Shown here: piece after piece, positions 11,501 to 23,500 of the stretch | Numbering within the stretch: the stretch's first letter is position 1 | Layout: the number at the start of each line of letters is the position of its first letter | Source of the DNA: Lichenostomus cassidix | Lineage: Eukaryota > Chordata > Aves > Passeriformes > Meliphagidae | Assembly (NCBI GenBank): GCA_008360975.2 | Contig: CM039184.1 | Span: 45,951,797 to 46,015,796 of the forward strand | DNA: 64,000 bases | Direction of reading: 5' to 3' | Program-made: the position numbers and the translations under genes | The notes under the pieces: model-generated | The model's input: only the letters and a program-made list of their open reading frames with translations | What the model was told of the DNA's origin: nothing | Database searches by the model: none

Positions 11501-14500
11501 GTATGCTCTTTTTCTTGAAGTTGAAATTTCAGCTGTTGCCTTCAGAAATAAAAGGGAAACCACAGTTTAGTAGACAAGAGTTTCTGGCTTATTTTTAGGA
11601 CTGTAACAGAATGAAAGCTTTGTGATTAATTCATAGAAGTATATTTGCAGCTTATGCTTAAAACCAAGGCTATGGATGGACAGGCTGTAAAATATAAAAA
11701 TAATTTAAAAAATTAAGTGGCAGGGAGGAGGCTGCAGCAAGAGGTACTTGATCATTCTGACCCCAGTAAGAAAGGTTCTTGGTCTCTGAAGTATCAACTA
11801 AAATACACTAACACTATAGAGAAAAGAAGTATAATCTAAAAAATAATATTGTCCCTTTAGATCTTTGGAACCCCAAGCTGTACTACATTGAATGGGCCTA
11901 GATACATGTGCAGCTTGCAGTGCAGACCCCATTTTGTTTGTTGAAGGTATTGTAGGGTCTTCTTACAAGAAAGCATAAGACCCTATGATTTCTTGATCAT
12001 AATTTCTACAGTCAAACAGAAAGGGTATTCAGATGAGAACTTCTTGCTGCACTTTTAGATAAAGGCAAGGACTTGCAGACAGCATAATCATGGTACCTAG
12101 TGGGAGCTGCTTCCAATCTCCTCTGCTACAATAAGTTTATCCTGTGGCCAAAGTGTACGTGCAGCACAATGCAGGCCTGACAGCTAAGCTGTATGTGCAG
12201 CACAGCACAGACCTGGGATGACTCAGGCTTTCTGAAACACTAACTCCTCAGTATACTGTGGTCTCCCAAATAGGATCTCTGCAGGGATGATCAGTTTTAT
12301 TTGGTGAACTCAACAAATACAAGATTTGTTAACAAAATTGAGAGAAAGTGAAATTCCATCCAGAAGCATCTCACTCCTACTTTTTCCCCACGGCTTGCTT
12401 TGGCTTGGTGTGTAGTTCCATTATGTTGCATGCACTTGGTTTCTCTGAATTTCTCAGGTGTGTGGGAAACGTTTGCCATGTGGTAATCACACATGTGAGC
12501 AAGTTTGTCATGCTGGTCCCTGTGGAGACTGTCCTCGTTCTGGAAAAAGGTCCTGTCCATGTGGAAAAACAAGTAAGCTACCTTTTTTTTTAATGATAAA
12601 TTCAATAAAAAGTCCTCAGGTCTTTCACAATCAGTAGTTTAGGCTAATTCTGCAGGGCAGGGTCCATAAAATGTTCTTATAGTCAACCATGACAGTATAT
12701 TAACCTTTTTTGCATATCTTTCAAAGCTTTATTTAGTACCATGGGTTTTATTTGTGATGTGAATAAATGAGTAATTCTAAAGAAGATTTTAAAAAAAACA
12801 AAAGAAAATGGTCTTTTGAACTTACTACACGTTGCATTTTTTTCCTAAATATTTTGGTTTTGTTTTTTTTCTAAATGTTTACTTGGACTTTCTGTCTCTT
12901 CATCTAGAGTTTACATTGCCTTGTACAGAAGATGTGCCCACCTGTGGTGATAGTTGTGATAAAGTTCTAGAATGTGGCATCCATAAATGTTCACAGCGCT
13001 GTCATCGGGGTCCCTGTGAAATATGCAGACAGGTTGGTCTTACTGTAGCAATTTCCCATTTCGTTAGGGCTTTTAAACTATATGCCTGGAATTGTGCATG
13101 TCTCCTAAGGAAAATGAAATCATATCTATCACAAAATCTGTGACTTTATTTATTGAAAGCAACATGTTCTTTTGTTATTCCCCTCCCACCCCAAAACAAT
13201 TGTGAGTAAATAGTTGACCATTATGTTGAATTCAGGCATGGATGAGCATTCTATTGCTTTGGCTTGATTTTGTTTTGTTTTGTTTTCTAAATTTAATTAT
13301 GCCCTGAAAGACACTCAATTTTTTCCCCATCATTTCTTGCTTCCTTCTGGCTTTGTCTTATTATGATATTCCTTCATTAGTGAAATGGAAGGTGCTGTAA
13401 CATAGCATTATTATTTTCTTTGTGAGAAAATTAAATTTTGCAGTGCTCTAGATATCTCTGGAGCTTCTGTGGTCTGCCGTACAAAGCCATTGCTCTGTCA
13501 GGTCTCAGTTGTCTCTTCCTGAACCAGCTTTGGCTACAAAGTCTAGGTGAAAGTAGTTAGCATGTGAAAGCCATGATGGTCAGATAAACCTGCTCATCTA
13601 CTTCTCAAATTATCTGTATATGCTAAGAGTGAATCTAGTTTATGTGCAGAAGAGGTACTTTTTTGTATGAATTTGTTTTGCTATTACACTTCTCATCTTG
13701 CACTACACGCTTGTGTGGTTGCAGTGTAATGTTACTTTCCCTTGAACTTGCCTTTACAGATAGTAGTAGAATATTTTATTTTGCTTTTTTTTTTTCCTTG
13801 TATTAAAAATACCCTGCCTTTTTTCCCTGTCATGCTGCCCAGGAGGTTGAAAAACAGTGTCGCTGTGGAAAGCACACCAAGCGCATGCCGTGCCATAAGC
13901 CGTATCTGTGTGAAACAAAGTGTACTAAAATTCGTGATTGTCAAAAGCACCAGTGTCGGAGGAAGGTAAATGCCCAGAGATAATCTTTCTCAAATGTATT
14001 GTTTAGCTCACTTTTAAGAAAAATCTAGATAACATCACATGAATTTGTTGCTCCATCTCATGTTATTGTATAGAAAGAGGAGGTTTCTTCCATGTCATTG
14101 AAACTAGTTTTCAGTGTACAGAATTCTCTGAAAAGGATGACATCAAGTAAAACTCACAGGCCTTATAAAGAGGATTTTGACAGCTCTCCAGTTCCAGAAG
14201 CCAGTTTTGCTTTCAGATTCTTGAGCAGTCATTGATGCTTTATGCATTGTGCAGTCGTTAAACCCATTAATTTCCTTACTTTGTAGGAAGAGCTGGGAAT
14301 CACTTACAACTTTGTCAGGGACATATTCTTTATTTTTGACAGCTCAGCATTCCATCCCACCTTCTAAGATGCACCAGTGCATGCAGCAGTGGTCTGACAA
14401 TTGGGAATTGGAGTTTTGTTTCCCTTCTTACTTGAAGTCAAAAGGAATGATTGATATTCAGAAGTATCTTTTCAGTTTATTCATTCAAGAAGGCCTGAAA

Positions 14501-17500
14501 GTTGCCTGTTGTTTGTGAATTAATACATTGTGAAAGTTGGACTAATTGCCACAAATAGGCATGAAAAAAATAGTTTTATTCTTAGGTATTTTAAAATATT
14601 ATTGTTATAGTGAATTTACTTTATGTGAAAAGATTACAAAACAACTAAATGCAGTCTTGACACCTCTATGAAGAAAACTCCAGGTTTCTTGTTGGCAGAA
14701 GGGTACCTTTCAAGTTAATGGAAAAGCTGATGTTCACTCCTGACCTGGCATCACAAATGCGATGGTTTTGTGAAATATTCTCATTCTTTCATATTTCTAA
14801 TTTATATAAGAATAGAAAATAGATAATTGGTCCTGAAGTTATTTGCCCTTTACTACAAAGGTAAAATGTGTATAAAAAAATGCTTAGCAACATTTTTGTC
14901 CTCAGGACAACATAGCATAAAAGTTGAAGAATTGCACAGTAATGAGGTAAACTGTTGGATGTCCTATCTTCTGAAATTATTTTAAATTAAAATATTACAA
15001 TAATTAGAACTTTTGAATGTTCTTATGCTTTTATGAAGCTCTCTGCCTTTTTAGTGTGTTGAAAACATGCATTCAAATGTATGTTTTCTTGTTATTTTAT
15101 AATTTGAATTTTTTTAAAAACCATTTCACAGGTGGCTTTCTTTCTGAAATGAGTTTGAGGAAATTTGACTAAAGTACACTGACTTTTCTTGAAATAACTA
15201 TTGAAAAAAATGAGATAGTAAAAGAGGGAAAATGTATACCAGAAATTTTTGTTTCCAGTTATTAGAGTTTCTGGGGTTTTTTTCTTGCTAGTGCTGTTCT
15301 GGAAACTGTCCACCTTGTGATCAAGTCTGTGGGCGGACTCTGGGCTGCAGAAATCACAAATGTCCTTCAGGCTGCCACAGAGGTAAGAACAGGTGAAGAA
15401 TCCCTGTCACGATGGAATATTGTTTATTTTTGCCAGATTTCATGCTTGCATGACTGTATGTGGTGCTTAATGAATTCTCTCCCTTGTTGCATGTGGGCTT
15501 ATTGTGGGGGCAGTGTGTTTGAAAGTGCTGGTTAGAATTTAAGAACTTACATAGTGGCAACCTGAGTTTTTACCTGGTGATTTTGCTTAATATTATTCCT
15601 CTGAAAATGCTTGTCTCCTTTCCAGGTGTGTAATTAAAAAGCCATGGCTTGACTTCCTTTTCCCAATAATTCTGTTCACTGAATATGAATATCAAAGTCC
15701 AAAGTCCAAATACTGCTGCTGATTGAGTCTGGATGGTTTTAAAAAAATCCTAGAATGCAACATATGGGCTTAAAAAAAAAGTGTGATGGAATTTGAATGT
15801 ATATTGGTATCCTACTGGTAAAAGAAAATAAGAACTTGTTACTGCCTATAAGAAGGATAACAAATAAGCTTGCTTCTGAATCCAGTGACCTTGTTAAAAA
15901 GATGCTAGAAATGGGCAAAATTGCCTGGCAGATTACTTTGACATTTGTTTGGTAGGGGGTTAAATTGGAATGACTGAAAAATTGTCTGCCCTCTCAGCAA
16001 TTTTCCCCACAGAAGCTGCTGCCCTGCTGAAATAGCAGCCAAGTAGCCTATGTAATTTCCCTTGGTTTTCTGAAGTATAAATTGCAGCAACTCAGGATAT
16101 AATTCACAACTTGTTCAGCTGGTCTTCCTTCTGAGGCAGTGACTCTTAGGAGGAGAGGACAGGTAAAGGTGGTAGTTGTACCACTTCACTTGCTATTAAA
16201 TCTGTCACCACAAACTAGTGGTTTGGTTTTTTCTCTGTATACTGCACCCTTTTTTCTTTTTTCCTTTCTTCTCCATCCCCTGTACCTCTTTAGAATCTTG
16301 AAAATATGTTATTTTTTTGTGTACTGTCAGAGGAAAACTGATAACATTCTTTTTCCACATTAGTTTGGTTGATAACTAAATCATAGAATAAAATTCTAAT
16401 TGGAAAACTAGGGAGCTAATGCTGCATTATAGGATAAACTTTTATGTTGAATGACTGTTTATATTTGATGTTGCTTGCATTTTACAGCCTGGCTAAAAGT
16501 GACAAAGATTTCTCATAATTAACATGAAAACAATAAAGCAGTATCTGTAAGAAACCAAGAGTGATCTTTGAGTATGTAGATATCAAATATAGAGCATGAT
16601 TTTCTATTTGCTAACTAAAGTTGCATATAGTGAAGCTAGTGACTAATGATACCTGATGATAAATTTCTTTTCTAACTTCTCTGTGCTTTGACAAAATACA
16701 GTCTAGTACAGTTTGTAATGTCTTGATGAATGTTTGAAAATATTCCTAATGAAGGGAATTGGTTTTATTTCGAAATACTTATATTCATGTGTTTCTCCCT
16801 ATATACCAATATTTTAATAGCTACTGAAAGTTATGATTAATTATTTTATCTTCAGTATGTACTACCAGGTCAGGTTAATTTTCCAATGAGCTGCCAGATC
16901 TCAGTGACCACTGATGTTAAAGGAAATAGATGCCTCCTAGAAAGTAACTTCTCAGATGGGGTCCTTTAAAAGGTACTTAGTCTCAGTTAGAGGTTGCTGA
17001 TAAGAAGCAGTTGGCCTTTAGCAGGAGTCCCTGAAACAAGGTAACTTAATCTATTCTGTTTGTGGTTTGGGTTTTCTTTTGCTTATCTTTTAGTCTTAAA
17101 TATTTATCATGCTTGATGAAATTTACAATGTGTTGCCAGGGAATAAAAATGTCTTGCTTCCGCCTGTAGTACATTATAACACTTGATTTGAGGGCACTGT
17201 GTTCTCACCTTATTTTCAGGCTCTCTGAATCTCTGATCTCTGCCTTTCTGTATTTTTGAGCATGTAGTCAGTTGTCTTTGTTTATAGGATATTTAAGTGA
17301 ATTGTACACATATTAGCCACTCTGAGCAGTATAGCTTTAGACCTTCAATTTATTTTGCAAAAGTAGCTGGACAAGCTTGAGAAGTGGGCCCTTGGGAATC
17401 TCATGAGTTTTTACAAGTCCAGGTGCAAGGTGGTGCACCTGGGTTGGGGCAACTCCCAGTATCAGCACAGGCTGGGGATGAACAGATCCAGAGCAGCCCT

Positions 17501-20500
17501 GCTGAGAGGGACTTGGGGGTGCTGGTGGGTGAGAGGCTGGACATGACCCAGCCATGTGCACTCACAGCCCAGAAAGCCAAACGTGTCCTGGGCTGCATCC
17601 AAAGCCCCATGGGCAGCAGGGCCAGGCAAGGGATTCTGCTCTGCTCTGCTCTGCTCTGGTGAGAGCTCACCTGCAGTGCTGCATCAGCTCTGGGGTCCTC
17701 AGCACAGGATGGACATGGACCTGCTGGAGTGAGTCCCATGGAGGCCACCAAAATGATGAGAGGGCTGGAGCACCTCTCCTATGAGGAAAGGCTGAGGGAC
17801 TTGGGGTTGTTCAGCCTGGAGGAGACTCCAGGGTGACCTATTTGCAGCCTTCCAGTCCCTAAAGCAGCCTTCAAGAAAGATGAAAGGGGACTTTTTACAA
17901 GGGCATGAAGTGTCAGGATGATGGTTAATGGCTTTAAATGAAAAGAGAGTAGGTTTAGGTTATATAATTAGGAAGAGATTTTTTACTGTATGGGTGTTTA
18001 GGCACTGGAACAAGTTGCCCAGAGAAATTTTAGATGCCCCATGCCGGGCAGTGTTCAAGGCCGGGTTGGATGGGGCTTTGAGCAGTATGTGGAAGGTATC
18101 CTGACCCATGGTAGGGGAGTTGGAACTAGATGATCTTTAAGATCTGTTCCAACCCAAACCGTTCTATGATTCCATGTGTGCTGATCGTTATATTGTTATT
18201 TAATTGACTTTGCAGTATAAAGACAGTAGTGCTTCCATCCTTTTCTCTTCAGTAGCCTTTTGCCAGTGAGACATCTGCTTCTTGAAATGCTGCTTTTCAG
18301 ATCCTGGTAACAAGTCACAATTGCTTAAAAAGTTTTGCTGTCAGTAACTCTTTCAGTTGCTTTCTTTAAAGTTTCAGAATGCAACATGTTTAGTAAGCTA
18401 AAATCCCATGTCTAAATTTGCTTTTTTAGAATATTCATATTCTCCGTGTTAATTACGCAATAATAAAACTTAGCAGTTGGCACTTGGTGAAGAAATTGTG
18501 TGGGAGAGTTACAAAGTAAAACATATATCTTTTACAGTTTCATTTTTTAAAATACGTCAGATTAGTAACATGAGTTAACTATAGAGGTGGCAGATATTTT
18601 CAAGGAAGCATTCGTTATACATTGGCTGAGCATTAATATCATACAAAGTCTGCAAAATTTTATTGTACCAGTTTTTCAGTGTCCCTTACCTCTTGGAATT
18701 TAGATGAAAGATGACATTTCTTCGTATGTATGGAAGACTGAAATGCAAATAGAAAATACAGAAGTGTAGTGTGATCCAAATGACTGGGCTTCTTTTTAAA
18801 ATGTGAGGGGGGTTTATTTCTAACTTGCTTGTCATATTGCTAATATGTTTGTTTTTAGGTAGTTGTAATCCATGTCCAGAGACTGTAGATGTGAAATGCA
18901 ATTGTGGAAAAACAGTCATTAAAGTGCCCTGTGGCAGAGAGCGTACCATCAGACCTCCCAAATGCAAGCAGCTGTGCAGGTCAGTATAGAAAGTGTTAGT
19001 GTTTCCCGTTCTTGAGTGGAGTTTAAAGTGTTCTTGAAGAAAGTAGTAAAATATACCTTGAAAGGCAAAAATTGTTCCTTATCTGATTACAGCTATTACT
19101 TCTCAGTCTTCTGTATCCTTGACTATGCAGATGGAGATTAGCAATAATCCTTCCTAACAGATACCTCTCTGACACCGAGGTTTCATGAGCAGCTTGCCTG
19201 CTTCATGGGGGAGGTTCTGTCTCACCAAGCTCTTCCAACTCTGTAGTCCAGCTCATTTCTTCAAGTCATCTCTGGTATGTTTTGAAGTACCTCAGTGAGG
19301 CAGTTTATCTAGAAAACTTTACTAGCAAAAGGAAAAAGAATATTTTCTGCTGCGGTGTAGCAAGATTACATAGTGCAGAATAGAATTAAGATTGAAACAG
19401 CTGTTTGAATATGTAAACCCAACTTTGATTTTTAATTTTATTTAGAACTCCTGTCTAATTTTGTTGTAGTGTTAATCATTGCTGAAGGTGAGAAGTAAAC
19501 TAATTAAAAAAAAAAAAAACCAACAGCAACTGTTCAATTCATTATATGTTGAACATAATTGTTCAGTGACTGTAACTTCACATTTCTTGCTGTCATATTG
19601 ATTCATTCTTGGATTTTACTTCAGTCGGCCACCTACCTGTCACCATTCTACCCAGGAGAAACACTATTGTCACTTTGGGCGGTGTCCTCCATGTCGTCAG
19701 CCCTGCCAGAAAACCTTAACATGTGGCCACTTGTGCCCTGTTTCCTGCCATGATGAAGCACTTGTGAAGCAAACTGGCGTAGTAAGTAAACAGTGAAAAT
19801 TGATGTATTATTTGGGTTTGGAGCAATGAGCATCAGTTTGACCTTAATCTTATGTTTCAAGGCTTTTGGAATTCAGAGTAAACACAATAAAATGCACAGA
19901 GGTATTCATACCCCTCAGCATGATGCTATGTAGTTCTAATGTCTTCATTGCAATCTAAGTAATTTTTAGTACATAATTGAGTTGCTCAGAAATTCATAAG
20001 ACTTTTGTTGGAATTGTATTAAAAAATGTTTAATTTCAGCTGTAAGCAATTGCTTTTAACATAAGAACAAAAGGAAAAAAACACCTTGATATTTACAAAA
20101 CCATCAAAATTTGTGCAAGTTAGAAGTCAGAAATAGTTTGGCATTTTTTAACATGATCTGTGTATGCACTGCATGATGGTAATTGAACTAGCTTGCTAAT
20201 TGAAATATTTTTACCTCTGTTAACTGGTTAGAATTGTTTTACTGGTCCTTTTCATTTAGCTTGGTGCTTAATTTTTAGCACTAGGGCCACAGGACGTAAT
20301 TTTCCTTTCCCTAACCAGGCTAAGGATGAAACTGTAATGTTTCATCTCTAGGTGGAGTGTGTGGAAATTTCCATTAGTGGAAAGCTAGTTACTAGAAAGT
20401 GAATTTGTTAGAACTGGAAACTTGTTAGATGATATATTCATTTATGGTGAAGCAGATAGTTCCACTTGTGTTTTGTATCCAACTCATGTCTTTTGCTCTC

Positions 20501-23500
20501 AGCATCAGTCTGCAGGGCCTTGGGAACAACCATCTGAGCCAGCTTTCATTCAGACTGCACTACCATGCCCTCCCTGTGAGGTTCCTATACCAGTGTAAGT
20601 ATTGAAAAAAGCCCCAAATTTGAAAAAGAGTTTTTATATGGAAAGAGATTTATTTCTTTTTGTACTGTTGTAGAGATGGACATGAAATTAACCACATTTG
20701 CAGATGAAAAAAGCCTATGAGAACACCAATTTCATAAAGCTAGGTGCACTGTGATAGACATTTCTGTAGTGTGTGCTCACTCTATGAAAGAACTGACTGT
20801 GTTAGTAAAGATAAGTTCTTTCTGATATATGTTGTGTGTAATGATCCTTTAAAATACAAGTATGAAAATTGCCAAGATTGGTAGTCATCAGTGACATGCC
20901 TTTTTCTATGTAGTTTCCATCTTGTTTGGTTTACGGGATCATAGTATTCTGCATAATGAGTTGTATTTTGTTTGGTTATTACATGCTAGTGAATGACAGG
21001 TGGATACCTTTCATCCCATACCTTTCCTTTCTATTTTTGACTTGTCCAGAAAGTTTTGCTCCTTGAGTTGAGCTGAATCAATTCTTTCTATGATGATGCT
21101 GATGATATAAGGGAAGACATGATGATGACTTTTTTCACTCTTTTTTTCAATTTGATGGAACCTCTGTTTACAGTATAAAATGAGGACTCAGAATTCAGTA
21201 TTTATTTGAAAAATAAAGTGCTGATGTTTTTGGTCTGTTTTTCTGTTCTCCTACTATTTTTAACTCTGCATAGTTCACAGGTATTAGTGTCTTTTTGAAA
21301 GTTTTAAAACACCCCCCTTCATTTTATGAAGTGGGAGCTAGATGGAGAAAGATAAATAAAAGGATCTATTTAACTGTCTATGTAGATATATTTAGAACCT
21401 TGTATAGGATTGTGCTAGAATAGGTTTTACTTTTGTTCAAAGCTGTGACCACTTAGTACTTCTGCTACTTGGACTCAAAAGCCAGACTCAGGAAAGGTGA
21501 TAAAGTCAGATTGTCATGAGTAGTCTGGTTTCAGTGTTTGTGTAGATGCCAGCTGTAGAAGCTGTCTCCTGTAGGTATTCAGTAGAGGTCATTCTATAGC
21601 ATCATGCATTATGTAAGGTATATCTTCTTTTTCCTCTGAATTTCAAAACCAAAATCACCTCTGTTAGTCTGAAGACTGCTCACCAGAGGAGATAAGTTCC
21701 TAAGTAAGAAGGAAATCATACTAGAAAAGTACTTAATTTTCTAACTTCATATTGCTCGGGGCAAATTAAGGTTCTGTTAGCATTAGATCACATTAATTCT
21801 AGATTATCCCAACTCTCTTCATTGATCTTTGCAATTGTAATGTTCTTTTTTTAAGTGTTATGAGGATAGTTTCCTGAATTAACAAAATAATAAAAAGTAT
21901 GTGTTGCTACAAAGCAAATGACCTGACAACTTCTTAAATTGCTGGCAGCGCTTTTGGAATTAATGCTAGAACAGTGGCATTTGCACAAATATGATAATGA
22001 AGAATACTTTAAATAATACTTTAAATAATACTCTTCTGTATGGATGGGTGTTAGTGGAGAATCCATCCTTCACTGCTGAGGTTTTGCAGTACTTTCTGCC
22101 CTTTTTCCTAATGATTTGGTGTCTTTGAGCATGAGCATGGCATCTTTGTGAGATTTGTTGTGGAATGTATTCAGTATCTATTTTTTTAAATTGTTAAAAG
22201 GAAGATTTCCATTTGCTCTGCTAATTTTGCATAAGCTGGAAGTTACCTTGAGGTAGGGTCATCTAGTCCAGCCTCCTGCTTAAAGCAGGTCAACACTGAA
22301 TTCAGGGAGTTTTTCTCTAGCTTTGTCCAGCTGGATGTTAAAGCCCCACCCGAGTACATAAATTCTGCTTAGAACATTCCTTTTTTGAGAGCAGGATTGT
22401 TGTCTCTTGCATCCCTGCTGTGAGCCTCAGGAAGGAGCCTGGCTTCATCACCTTCGTATCTTCCTCGTATTGCCACTATTATATCCCCAGCCTGGGGCCT
22501 TCAGTATTGCTGGGATTTTAGTCAGTCACTAGATGTAGGACTTTCTTTGTCTTCTGCATTTCATGAAATTGCTCTCAGGCTATATCTTCAATCTGTCTGG
22601 ATGCTGAGGTATCCCTGCCCTTGAATGTGTTGGTTGTACTGTCCTTTAGCATTATGTGCAAAATTGTTGCATTTTGTCTCTTCCAAGTCAGCAGGGAAAA
22701 AATAATGAAACAAGATTGATCCCAAACTGAAGAATCCATGTGTAACTGCTGTCTAAGCAGTATACAAAAACTAGCTACTACCATTTAAGCCCAGTGATCC
22801 TGCTAATATTTTATGCATCTGGTAATTCATCTGACACCATTACAGCTCAACTTGAATGCAAGTTTGCCATGGGGAATTGCTCATCTACAGGTCTAGAAGA
22901 CAGTCAGGCTGGTTGAGCAGTTCATCCTTGCAGTGGAACAGAAGTATGCTCCACTGGAATGCAGAGGTTCTAAAAGCCAAATTAGCTGGATATAGGAAGA
23001 TTATTATGGGTATAAGGTGGTTGAGCTGTGTGGAGTGAAGAACAGGCTCCTGTGCTGCATCTCTGGGTTCTGAAACTACTATGTGGCTAATTGCACTTGT
23101 TAGTATCCTGCTGTCCTAAACATCATCCGTAGCTCTTGATTGTTATTTTGTGTCAGAGAAGTTATCAGGGGTATTTTTTTTTAAATACTCTTCTGGAAAT
23201 TTTTAGGAACTTATTTACACACATTTTAGCTTGAATATTCGTGATTTCATTGCTCTCTCATACAAGATTTTAGTAGAGAAATCAAAGAGATGACAGGTAT
23301 GAGATGAGAGGTAAAAAGAAAAAGATACTTTTCAAAATAACTTGAGCAAAATATTGGTTTCAGTGTTTGATTGAGTCACCACGTAATACCTTCACAATTC
23401 TGATCCAAGTACAGGTTTTCTTACCTAGGAACAGTAAACCATTCTAAAAGGGAGAAAACTGTAAATATAGGAGTAGACTAGATAGTTCTCTGAAATAACT

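Larger units (their letters stand above)
15383..18858 (+). other. NFXL1: NFXL1 intron 11
   Basis: A 3.5 kb intron. Its main content is the CR1 copy at about 17350-18174 (listed separately), which includes a short TCTGC microsatellite (about 17635-17658). The rest is AT-rich without recognisable genes. Confidence 0.85.

Noticed and set aside
17384..17751. Open frames of 92-116 codons on both strands
   Set aside because: They lie inside a CR1 element; the + strand one is decayed CR1 ORF2 and the minus one its shadow.
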